Assembly: GCA_024275215.1 (NCBI GenBank)
Contig: JAJRZO010000331.1
Span: 1 to 14,020, forward strand
Direction: 5' to 3'
Source: Candidatus Zixiibacteriota bacterium
Lineage (GTDB): Bacteria > Zixibacteria > MSB-5A5 > JAABVY01 > JAHJOQ01
Length of the DNA stretch: 14,020 nt
A program made the position numbers and the translations under genes. Shown in pieces: positions 6,640-12,977 of this stretch (its first letter is position 1; each line of letters opens with the position of its first letter). Below the pieces are notes generated by a model that worked only from the letters and a program-made list of their open reading frames with translations, had not been told where the DNA came from and made no database searches.

Positions 6640-7959
6640 ATGAATTCTGATTTCGAAATGCCGACCCATCCGGTTCAGCGACTTACCAAACCTTTTTTAC
6701 GTTTCATTCACCTGGAAGCTTCAAGTGGGATAGTGCTTCTCAGTTGCACTATTGTCGCACTATTGGCTGCCAACTCCCCTCTTGCATCATCATATCACGC
6801 TTTTTGGAACCAGACTCTGAGTCTTGCATTAGGTGGGTCAGGGCTGTCCTATCCATTGTGGTACTGGGTAAACGATGGCCTGATGGTAGTATTTTTCTTC
6901 GTGATCGGTCTTGAACTGAAGCGAGAACTTACATCCGGAGAGCTTAGCAGGAAACGTAATGTTATTTTACCCGCCGCTGCCGCAATAGGCGGAGCTGTCA
7001 CACCGGCAATCATCTTTTTGATGTTTCAAAAAGGTGAACCAGCGCAGGCAGGCTGGGCTATACCGATGGCAACTGATATCGCATTTGTTGTTGGCATTCT
7101 GAGTCTCCTGGGCAAACGGATACCGCATAGTCTCAAGATATTCCTTTTATCTGTAGCCATAGTGGATGACCTTCTGGCGGTTTCGGTTATTGCTGTATTC
7201 TATACGGAGACAATTCACATGATGTGGCTTGCTATGGCTGCGGGTGGATTCGGAGTGATAGTGTTGCTGAACAAGCTGGGTGTGCGGCTCATAGGAGTCT
7301 ATGCGCTGATAGGATGCGCATTATGGCTTTTTACTCTCAAGTCGGGAGTTCATCCGACTATCGCGGGAGTAATCCTTGGTCTGATGACACCTGCGGCAAG
7401 CTTGCTGGACTTGAAGTCAGCACAAAAAGCGCTCGCCTCAGTTGGAACAACATCATATCAGGATGACTTGAAAGAAATGAAAAAAGCAAGTTTCACCCTG
7501 TCTCGCATGGCTCAATTCACAGCAAGAGAATCTGTATCTCCTCTTGAACGTCTCGAAACAGCTCTTCATCCGTGGGTTGCATTTGTCATCATGCCGGTTT
7601 TTGCCCTCGCCAACGCCGCAGTATTATTTAACATCTCCAGTTTCGGGACACAACTGTCAGTAGCAGTTATACTTGGATTGGTAGTCGGGAAACCTGTAGG
7701 AATCATTGTAACTTCATATATAGTCATTGGAATCGGCTGGGCTAAATTGCCGAACAATGTAAACTGGTTTACTATGGTCGGAGCGGGATTATTAGCCGGC
7801 ATCGGTTTTACGATGTCATTGTTCATAGCATCTCTTGCCCTTGAGGGAACTTTGCTGGAAACAGCAAAAGGAGGAGTCCTCTTAGGATCAGGTATAAGCA
7901 TGATACTTGGATCTTGTGCTTTGTTGCTTGCGGCTAAGTACAGGGTCAGTAACATGTAA
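6640..7959 (+). CDS. nhaA: Na+/H+ antiporter NhaA
   Basis: Seen: 439 residues with about 12 hydrophobic segments. The family's ion-binding residues are present: Asp146 in ATDIAF (E. coli Asp133), Asp176-Asp177 in VDDLLAV (E. coli 163/164) and Lys351 in VGKPVG (E. coli Lys300). The segment HPWVAFVIMPVFALANA is also diagnostic. Known: NhaA in the inner membrane exports Na+ or Li+ in exchange for 2 H+ and gives salt and alkaline-pH tolerance. It is longer than E. coli NhaA (388) owing to a longer N-terminus and a cytoplasmic loop about 255-305 (charged, ending SPLERLETALHP), as in other long-form NhaA proteins. Start: AGG at 6629-6631 is 8 nt before ATG 6640; TTG 6637 is a weaker alternative. 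The gene ends 2 bp before a convergent gene on the other strand. Confidence 0.96.
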   Translation: MNSDFEMPTHPVQRLTKPFLRFIHLEASSGIVLLSCTIVALLAANSPLASSYHAFWNQTLSLALGGSGLSYPLWYWVNDGLMVVFFFVIGLELKRELTSGELSRKRNVILPAAAAIGGAVTPAIIFLMFQKGEPAQAGWAIPMATDIAFVVGILSLLGKRIPHSLKIFLLSVAIVDDLLAVSVIAVFYTETIHMMWLAMAAGGFGVIVLLNKLGVRLIGVYALIGCALWLFTLKSGVHPTIAGVILGLMTPAASLLDLKSAQKALASVGTTSYQDDLKEMKKASFTLSRMAQFTARESVSPLERLETALHPWVAFVIMPVFALANAAVLFNISSFGTQLSVAVILGLVVGKPVGIIVTSYIVIGIGWAKLPNNVNWFTMVGAGLLAGIGFTMSLFIASLALEGTLLETAKGGVLLGSGISMILGSCALLLAAKYRVSNM

Positions 7960-7961
7960 TG

Positions 7962-8126
7962 CTATTCGGAATCACCACGTTTGAATGCGGGTATTATTGC
8001 GCTGAAAGACCCACCGATTGCAACACCGATCCCCATCCACCACCATTGATCTGTAAGGATAGATAGAATCAAGCCGATTACCACACCAAACGTAATTCCA
8101 ATAGCGATTGATGTGCCAGTATTCAT
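7962..8126 (-). CDS. Small two-helix membrane protein (54 aa), unrecognised
   Basis: Seen: ATG at 8126-8124 to TAG at 7964-7962. The protein starts MNTGTSIAIGITFGVVIG and ends PAFKRGDSE. Two hydrophobic Gly/Ala/Ile-rich segments (about 5-24 and 30-47) flank TDQWWWM, giving a helical hairpin with a charged cytoplasmic-type tail. Frequent GxxxG/AxxxG spacing suggests tight helix packing. The start lies 3 nt downstream of the preceding gene's TAA, with a modest GAG 8 nt before the ATG, so translational coupling in one operon is likely. It falls below usual length cut-offs. It resembles the many unnamed small glycine-zipper-like membrane proteins; no function can be assigned. Its stop is 2 bp from the convergent nhaA stop, so the transcripts should overlap unless something terminates them. 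Confidence 0.7.
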   Translation of the reverse strand: MNTGTSIAIGITFGVVIGLILSILTDQWWWMGIGVAIGGSFSAIIPAFKRGDSE

Positions 8127-8129
8127 GAC

Positions 8130-8984
8130 TTACTCAGATGCTTGCGGTTCTGCTGCTCTGATTTTCATAAATGCCAGTGTCCAGATCGAACTCTGGAAAA
8201 CACCGAAGTATGCTCCGAAAAGTAATATCACGACCAAACCGAACATTATCCCCGGAATCAGTCCGAGCCAGAGATTGGCAAAGCCCAAAACAACGAACGG
8301 AATTGCAAGCACCATCACAGCAAGGAAAAATGTTATCGATCCGACAATCTGGGTGAGTATCGATGACAGCGCGACTCCGAATGTTTTACCGAAATTCTCC
8401 TTCAGCATTTTCCAGCCATTCAGGAAAGAGTCGCTCCATGACAGGTTTTCGATTACTGCAAAACGGATTCCCCACGCCGTGACTGTCTCCGCCACGAAAA
8501 TAGCCGCGATGAATACTGGGACTGCAATTGCTATAAGAATGACCCCAAGCACCCAGTGAGCGAAAAAACCCGGCACTACAAGCATCGCAAGAAACAAGAG
8601 GAAAAATACTACAGCAATTGCCAGCAGGATTACCATAACAAACAGCCGCCAGAATTTGTCGATGCCTTTGCTCCAGCATTCACTCAACGTGACATTATTG
8701 CCTGATTCTTTTCGAACGATGCCATGAATCATGGCACCCTCCGACAAGACAGACATAACAAAGAATATTATCCCCAGGAGTAAAGCAGCCAGTACGGTCC
8801 ACATGACTATAAATGGCTCAATACCTATTGAACCAAGGTCGATCTGGTTGCGCTTATCAATGTTGGAGAATATCCTGAAGATTCCTTCAGAACCTGCCGC
8901 AAAGAACCCGAACAACCACAGGAATTTATATTCCCAGGCATTCCTCAGTGATTTTGTTACCAGTCCCCGGTAATCGAGCGACAT
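8130..8984 (-). CDS. Multi-pass membrane protein of unknown function
   Basis: Seen: 284 residues with hydrophobic stretches near 21-31, 57-80, 114-138, 144-166, 203-233 and 240-268, giving five to seven membrane passes. The cytoplasmic N-terminus has SLRNAWEYKFLWLFGFFA, a motif (basic, Trp, KFLWLFG) found in a widespread unnamed family of bacterial and archaeal integral membrane proteins. A further amphipathic stretch SWSDSFLNGWKMLKENFGK (182-200) precedes the last helices. There are no catalytic motifs. Start: an ideal GAGGAGG 8 nt upstream picks ATG 8984; a longer frame begins at 9014 but lacks an SD. It has its own candidate promoter at 9034-9063 and is followed directly by the 54-residue membrane protein. 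The function is unknown; a role in envelope maintenance is only suggested by proximity to htpX. Confidence 0.8.
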   Translation of the reverse strand: MSLDYRGLVTKSLRNAWEYKFLWLFGFFAAGSEGIFRIFSNIDKRNQIDLGSIGIEPFIVMWTVLAALLLGIIFFVMSVLSEGAMIHGIVRKESGNNVTLSECWSKGIDKFWRLFVMVILLAIAVVFFLLFLAMLVVPGFFAHWVLGVILIAIAVPVFIAAIFVAETVTAWGIRFAVIENLSWSDSFLNGWKMLKENFGKTFGVALSSILTQIVGSITFFLAVMVLAIPFVVLGFANLWLGLIPGIMFGLVVILLFGAYFGVFQSSIWTLAFMKIRAAEPQASE

Positions 8985-9033
8985 AGCGCGATCCTCCTCA
9001 AATGTCGCAGGCATGAACCAACTCGACCTGATC

Positions 9034-9063
9034 TGTATACCGTGTCAGTTGAGGAATATTCAA
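9034..9063 (-). promoter_or_regulatory. Candidate promoter of the membrane-protein pair
   Basis: On the minus strand TTGAAT (9063-9058) and TATACA (9039-9034) are 18 bp apart. The start would be near 9027, leaving a leader of about 40 nt. A perfect 8-bp palindrome TGACGTCA (9066-9073) lies 2 bp upstream of the -35 and could be an activator or repressor site. Both hexamers are 4/6 matches. Confidence 0.4.
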
Positions 9064-9127
9064 TCTGACGTCATACTTTAGTTGTAATCTACGTGAGAAA
9101 GGTAAAACAGTTGCGAGAGCATTCAAC

Positions 9128-9153
9128 AAAAAAACACGTAACAGCGTTGCTGT
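9128..9153 (-). terminator. Candidate intrinsic terminator after htpX
   Basis: On the minus strand the hairpin ACAGC-AAC-GCTGT (9153-9141) starts 6 bp after the htpX stop and is followed, after six bases, by seven T (9134-9128). The stem is short (5 bp) and the T-run is displaced, so it would be a weak terminator. Confidence 0.4.
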
Positions 9154-9159
9154 AGCCTA

Positions 9160-9999
9160 TTACGACAGGGTCATGCTTTCCAGGCGTTTGATGCGTTCCT
9201 CGACAGGTGGATGAGTTGAGAAAAGTTTCGTGAGTCCCTTTGCCGAAAGCGGATTGACAATAAACATGTGCGCAGTCGCAGGAGATGCTTTCATCGGGCG
9301 CGCTTTGACGCCATTGTGAAGTTTGCGCAAAGCATTAGCGAGATCGCGCGGCATACCATGTATTTTTGCGCCTTCGGCATCCGCTGCATATTCTCTTGAC
9401 CTCGAAATCGCCATCTGTATCAGCATAGCCGCGATAGGAGCGACAATCAGCATTGCCAGCGCACCGATGCCATTGTCGCGGTCGCTGCCTCCCCGCCCGC
9501 CGAAAATCAACGCAAACCGCGCCATGTATGCGATCATCGATATTGCCCCGGCAATAGTTGCAGCTACTGTGCCGATCAGAATATCGCGATGCTTGACATG
9601 ACCGAGTTCATGGCCGATTACCGCGGAAAGTTCATTGGGGGACAAGATTTCCAGTATGCCTTCTGTGACGGCTACCGCGGCATGCTTCGGATTTCGGCCT
9701 GTAGCGAAAGCATTCGGTGTCTTGTTCGGTACGATATACACTTTGGGCATGGGAAGCCTGGCTTTCATAGTCAATGTACGAACGATGCCGTAAAGTTGAG
9801 GAGCTTCTGCCTCAGTGACTTCTCTTGCTCGATACATTTTGAGAACGAGCTTATCGCTGAACCAGTACATGCCAAAGTTCGAAATCACGGCAAAAACGAA
9901 TGCGATTATCATCCCGCCGCGTCCACCGAGATATGAGCCGATCAACACTAAAAGAACTGTCATCAACGCCATCAAAAATGTGGTCTTGAGATAGTTCAT
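9160..9999 (-). CDS. htpX: Membrane zinc metalloprotease HtpX (M48B family)
   Basis: Seen: 279 residues with two N-terminal membrane helices (about 7-25 and 29-48). The zinc motif HELGH is at 130-134 (His130, Glu131, His134), and the third ligand Glu203 lies in SRSREYAADAEGA. Two more hydrophobic segments lie between them (about 140-195). The C-terminus ends FSTHPPVEERIKRLE, a strongly conserved HtpX tail. E. coli HtpX is 293 residues, so the length fits. Known: HtpX is an inner-membrane protease that degrades misfolded membrane proteins alongside FtsH, often under envelope-stress control. Start: GGAGG 7 nt before ATG 9999 is convincing; an upstream ATG at 10017 overlaps the SD and is rejected. 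It has a near-consensus promoter at 10088-10117 and a weak terminator, and is probably monocistronic. Confidence 0.95.
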   Translation of the reverse strand: MNYLKTTFLMALMTVLLVLIGSYLGGRGGMIIAFVFAVISNFGMYWFSDKLVLKMYRAREVTEAEAPQLYGIVRTLTMKARLPMPKVYIVPNKTPNAFATGRNPKHAAVAVTEGILEILSPNELSAVIGHELGHVKHRDILIGTVAATIAGAISMIAYMARFALIFGGRGGSDRDNGIGALAMLIVAPIAAMLIQMAISRSREYAADAEGAKIHGMPRDLANALRKLHNGVKARPMKASPATAHMFIVNPLSAKGLTKLFSTHPPVEERIKRLESMTLS

Positions 10000-10087
10000 A
10001 TTCTTTCCTCCATACAAGTTCCTTCACTCCAGAGATTGTAACGCCTGACATCGGTTCCGGTTTCAAGATTTGATTCGATTCTCTTGA

Positions 10088-10123
10088 ATTATACACTCTG
10101 TGCATGGCAGATGTCCACATCTG
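10088..10123 (-). promoter_or_regulatory. htpX promoter with a palindrome over the -35
   Basis: On the minus strand TGGACA (10117-10112, 5/6) and TATAAT (10093-10088, perfect) are 18 bp apart, predicting a start near 10081 and an 80-nt leader. CAGATGT-CC-ACATCTG (10108-10123), 7-bp arms around CC, overlaps the -35 and would suit a dimeric repressor. However, 12 bp of it recurs inverted at 10423-10434, so it may simply be part of a dispersed repeat. Confidence 0.55.
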
Positions 10124-10209
10124 CTGATTCCGATCGCAGCGGTATCCAAGTCCGGCACATGTGGAGGTTGTCTCAAAAGTGCTGTTATACTCAAGAATAA
10201 CCCGACTCT

Positions 10210-10283
10210 GTCACTCCCGCGCAAACGGGAGTCTATTTAACAATAACGCATTCAATAGATTCCCGCCTTCGCGGGAATGACAT
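10210..10283. repeat. REPIN-like paired-hairpin element, best preserved copy
   Basis: Left hairpin CTCCCG-CGCAAA-CGGGAG (10214-10231) and right hairpin TTCCCGC-CTTC-GCGGGAA (10260-10277). The outer ends GTCACTCCCGCG and CGCGGGAATGAC are themselves inverted copies of one another, with the inner flanks GTCTATTT and AATAGAT continuing the symmetry. This is a complete REP doublet of 72 bp. A diverged copy is at 6194-6263. Confidence 0.75.
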
Positions 10284-10391
10284 TACTTACTTTCGTAAAC
10301 AAAATCTCTTGCGTTTCACATAAAGTGCACACAGTAGCTGCGCTGCTGTGTATTGAGTATATTGCATTACAGATAGTTACAGCAGAGAATC

Positions 10392-10412
10392 TGCAGGGGC
10401 ACAGCCCCTGCA
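10392..10412. repeat. GC-rich perfect hairpin
   Basis: TGCAGGGGC-ACA-GCCCCTGCA: 9-bp perfect stem with a 3-nt loop. There is no T-run on either side, so it is not a canonical terminator for the minus-strand operon that ends at 10518. Confidence 0.6.
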
Positions 10413-10457
10413 AGCACTTACGAGATGTGGACATGTGCCGGGCATGAGTCATCGGAT

Positions 10458-10471
10458 TGCGGCAGACCGCA
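10458..10471. repeat. Short hairpin TGCGG-CAGA-CCGCA
   Basis: 5-bp stem with a 4-nt loop, 12 bp left of the CAGGA-type hairpin at 10484. It is probably part of the same repeat block. Confidence 0.4.
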
Positions 10472-10483
10472 GATCTCTTGTAG

Positions 10484-10508
10484 GTTAGGAGCCCTGCGCT
10501 CCTGACGG
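10484..10508. repeat. CAGGA-type hairpin, variant copy 3
   Basis: GTTAGGAGC (10484-10492), loop CCTGC, then GCTCCTGAC (10498-10506) followed by GG. The stem is 9 bp with one G-T wobble. The right arm keeps the TCCTGACGG end of the copies at 2271 and 6285, while the middle differs. It sits 10 bp beyond the stop of the LpxH-like gene. Confidence 0.55.
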
Positions 10509-10517
10509 AAATCTGTG

Positions 10518-11246
10518 TCATTGATTTCCCCACTTCTTCAACTCGAAACCATTATCACCGAGAACAGCGTACGTAAAATTATGATGCCAGTCGCCCGTGT
10601 TGATGTAGATGCCATTCTCGAAACGAATGATCTCCGGAACATGCGTATGCGCACAGATCACGCAATCATACCCATCATCGAGTTTCGCTTTTGCAAAATC
10701 GCGATATTCCTGCAGGAATGAATCTTTTGGTCGATTCGATGTGTGCGCGCGGCTCGTGCGCGAGCACCATTTCGCGAACGGTATCCCGATATCGGGCGGC
10801 ACCTGACGATACAAAAATATATTCAGCCTGTTGCGCATGATCCACCTGAGCACGCGGTAACCTCGATCGTTTTTTGCGAGACCATCGCCATGAATCAGGA
10901 ATATCTTTTTGCCGTCGTGCTCGACCGATGCCTGATCACGATGAACATCTATGTCGAGTTGGGTTGTCAGGAGATCGCCGAGCCAGAAATCATGGTTGCC
11001 GGTGATGTATGTCAGTTTCACGCCTGCATCGATAAGTTTCTGAAGCCTGAACAATACCGGCAGATGATCTTTCGGAATAGCGTTCTTGTACTCGAACCAG
11101 AAATCGAACAGATCGCCGAGGATATATAGCTGCTCGCCTTCCGATGCTACCATCTCGAAAAACTTATCGAGCCTGCGCAGCTTCAGTGTCTCTTTCTCAG
11201 GCTCATCATGCCCAAGATGCACATCAGACAGGAAGAAGATCGACAT
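10518..11246 (-). CDS. lpxH: LpxH-like UDP-2,3-diacylglucosamine diphosphatase (calcineurin-type metallophosphoesterase)
   Basis: Seen: 242 residues, the same size as E. coli LpxH (240). The metal-binding motifs are in order: DxH at Asp8-His10 (SDVHLG), GD at Asp45 (GDLFDFW), GNHD at Asn84-His85, HGDG at His119 and HTH at His200-His202. After HGDG comes a cap region LAKNDRGYRVLRWIMRN, and near the end NTGDWHHNFTYAVL, as in LpxH of Bacteroidetes-type bacteria. Known: LpxH cleaves UDP-2,3-diacylglucosamine to lipid X and UMP at the inner membrane in lipid A synthesis. The family also contains LpxH-like paralogues of unproven activity, and no other lpx gene is visible here. It starts 22 bp after the glycosyltransferase stop, so they are probably co-transcribed. 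No SD is evident before ATG 11246. The symbol is by motif and length. Confidence 0.8.
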   Translation of the reverse strand: MSIFFLSDVHLGHDEPEKETLKLRRLDKFFEMVASEGEQLYILGDLFDFWFEYKNAIPKDHLPVLFRLQKLIDAGVKLTYITGNHDFWLGDLLTTQLDIDVHRDQASVEHDGKKIFLIHGDGLAKNDRGYRVLRWIMRNRLNIFLYRQVPPDIGIPFAKWCSRTSRAHTSNRPKDSFLQEYRDFAKAKLDDGYDCVICAHTHVPEIIRFENGIYINTGDWHHNFTYAVLGDNGFELKKWGNQ

Positions 11247-11268
11247 GGAATGGAAAGTAAGAAAAGCC

Positions 11269-12783
11269 TTACGATTTTGAAAGCGCTAATCTCAACACCC
11301 ACGCCTCATTCTTGTGGTTGTATTTCGGGTTCATTTTGTGCAGGATCAGGTCGATCAACGATGGTTCGCTGTGATGAACGACCTCATACTTACCGAGTTT
11401 TGATTCATATTCAGCGAGTTGATCGTCGGGATAACCATCGGCATACACAACGATATAACTCGGCGGATCCGATCGAGTGATTCGTTCTGACTGAATCGCA
11501 TCATCGAGATCATATTTTGACGTTAGCTTGACAAAACCCGGCCTGCGATAATCCCAGTACGAATACGGCAGCCATTTCTTGCGCGCGGTGCAATCGAATG
11601 CGACACCGTTGACATCATTCTGTTTCGACAAGTAGACCATCGAATCGACAAGCCCGCGATGACCATAGTTGAATGTAAACGGAATCAGCAGCAGCGTATT
11701 CATGACAATAAACCATACCCACAGTCCGATCACCAGTTTGCGCCATCTTGCATAATTCTTCGCACGATAGATATAACTCATGCCCGCGCAACCGAGTATG
11801 ATCAAAACCGGAAAGACCGGTATCATAAAGCGTTCCTGCTTGTTCGGAATCAGCGAATGTATGAAAACAAACATCAATGCCGGCAACAGCAAAACCAGAT
11901 GTTTCCGGATTGCCTCGCGCTGGAACATCGATCCGAAAAACATGATCGAAAACGGCGGTATCATTATGCCGAGGATCAGCAACAAATGCCTGTACCATGG
12001 ACCTGACAGTGGTGCTGATTCCGGCAGATTGCTGAGAATATGAGCATACAGGCCACCGAGGAATCGTCCGTGAGTGTAAATGTCGAGCAACCCGAGAATT
12101 CCAATAGCGCCCGCGAGCGATACAGAGTATATAATCGCGCGTCGCCAGTCACGCTTCGATAACACAATAGCAATCGGCACAGCGATCAGGGCGGTTGCTA
12201 TCTGAAAACGAATGGTAAAAGCAATCGCGCTGAGTATTGCTGCAAGAATTGCATCACGATCCGAAGGTCGTTTCATTGACCTGTGCGCAAAATAGAGTGC
12301 AGGGACGAGGAAATCCGCGCCCGCCATTTCGATCAGGTTCCTCACCGCGAGATATGGCATCAGGAAATGCGCGCTGAGAATCAGGCCACCGACCAGTGCA
12401 GTATTTTTGTCGGTTTCATCTTTCAGATAACGATAACCAAAGATGATCGGTAGAAGTGACAGCAGCGCATGAATCAACCTGTCGAAATACATGTGCTGAT
12501 TGAGTCGTTCAATCCCAAATGCCGATGTAATCTTCATCATGCCAAGCAGGAACAGATTGTACAGAGGGCTTCTGCCGGGGCCGACTTCCGGCTTGCCATC
12601 CCAGCGAATGGTGCCATCATCGAGGAACATGCCTTCATGCTGCCACGCCCATGCAATCCGAACAGTCTCGAAATGATCGTCATGCGCCATGTAGCCCTGA
12701 GAGAACATCACAGCTATCAGGCGCAGCATTCCTGCAATTATCAGAATCGAAAGAAGCGGATGTTTCCTGACAGATTCAATCAT
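11269..12783 (-). CDS. Polytopic GT-C glycosyltransferase, GT22 (PIG-B/Alg9)-like
   Basis: Seen: 504 residues, with 9-11 hydrophobic segments in the first 400 and a soluble C-terminal part. The first loop carries HDDHFET (Asp35, Asp36, Glu39), matching the acidic first-loop motif of GT-C enzymes that use lipid-linked sugar donors. NKQERFMIPVFP (314-325) closely fits the GT22 signature HKE-RF-xxP of PIG-B, Alg9 and Alg12 mannosyltransferases. Known: GT22 enzymes transfer mannose from polyprenyl-phosphate-mannose on the outer face of the membrane; donor and acceptor here are unknown. The adjacent LpxH-like gene suggests a lipid-linked or lipopolysaccharide-type product (inference). The ATG at 12783 has no clear SD; a later Met19 is possible but would remove part of helix 1. 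It appears to be the first gene of a two-gene operon. Confidence 0.82.
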   Translation of the reverse strand: MIESVRKHPLLSILIIAGMLRLIAVMFSQGYMAHDDHFETVRIAWAWQHEGMFLDDGTIRWDGKPEVGPGRSPLYNLFLLGMMKITSAFGIERLNQHMYFDRLIHALLSLLPIIFGYRYLKDETDKNTALVGGLILSAHFLMPYLAVRNLIEMAGADFLVPALYFAHRSMKRPSDRDAILAAILSAIAFTIRFQIATALIAVPIAIVLSKRDWRRAIIYSVSLAGAIGILGLLDIYTHGRFLGGLYAHILSNLPESAPLSGPWYRHLLLILGIMIPPFSIMFFGSMFQREAIRKHLVLLLPALMFVFIHSLIPNKQERFMIPVFPVLIILGCAGMSYIYRAKNYARWRKLVIGLWVWFIVMNTLLLIPFTFNYGHRGLVDSMVYLSKQNDVNGVAFDCTARKKWLPYSYWDYRRPGFVKLTSKYDLDDAIQSERITRSDPPSYIVVYADGYPDDQLAEYESKLGKYEVVHHSEPSLIDLILHKMNPKYNHKNEAWVLRLALSKS

Positions 12784-12892
12784 ACGCAGAGAATGTAGTG
12801 CTCAGCAGAGTGTTGCTCAAGTGCAAACTGAGACATCTTGTCGAATATGACAATTATCAACCGGCTAAAAACCACTTGCTTTCTGGATAAAC

Positions 12893-12926
12893 TTGACTAT
12901 TTTGTGTTAGACCGATACATATTATA
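12893..12926. promoter_or_regulatory. AT-rich divergent promoter region
   Basis: The 194-bp spacer 12784-12977 has one AT-rich core. On the plus strand TTGACT (12893-12898) and TACATA (12916-12921) are 17 bp apart, serving the Asp-box gene. On the minus strand TATAAT (12926-12921) could be a -10 for the glycosyltransferase operon, but no good -35 precedes it. The two would overlap, so initiation could be mutually exclusive. Confidence 0.35.
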
Positions 12927-12977
12927 AATTAGTATTTTATCCCTACGGACTCTTTGCCTCAGACAGAGAGGTGTGGT

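Larger units (their letters stand above)
10000..10517. other. Intergenic spacer packed with palindromes
   Basis: No gene is supported in these 518 bp. They hold the htpX promoter, a REPIN-like element (10210-10283) and three hairpins: 10392-10412, 10458-10471 and 10484-10506. Two inverted word pairs are also present: 10111-10122 with 10423-10434 (12 bp) and 10152-10162 with 10431-10441 (CCGGCACATGT, 11 bp). The only longer frame (10252-10533 minus) reads VIPAKAGIY out of the repeat, a signature of a false ORF. Confidence 0.7.

Noticed and set aside
7566..7955. 129-residue frame antisense to nhaA
   Set aside because: It is a shadow of nhaA codons. nhaA has all its catalytic residues, and the antisense frame shows no independent signal.
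8113..8559. 148-residue plus-strand frame opposite the membrane protein
   Set aside because: Composition (Thr/Ala/Lys/Pro-rich) is what antisense of a hydrophobic membrane protein gives. The minus-strand gene has an ideal SD and membrane topology.
8985..9014. Ten-residue longer N-terminus for the 284-residue membrane protein
   Set aside because: The GAGGAGG at about 8993-8999 lies inside that extension and points to ATG 8984; nothing resembling an SD precedes 9014.
10000..10017. Upstream ATG of htpX at 10017
   Set aside because: The SD GGAGG lies within the extension and is correctly spaced for ATG 9999, where the usual MNYLKT-type HtpX N-terminus begins.
10252..10533. 93-residue minus-strand frame ending VIPAKAGIY
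   Set aside because: It is made of intergenic repeats. That peptide is the usual read-through of the GTCATTCCCGC type repeat. It overlaps the lpxH 3' end, and no SD or family is recognisable.
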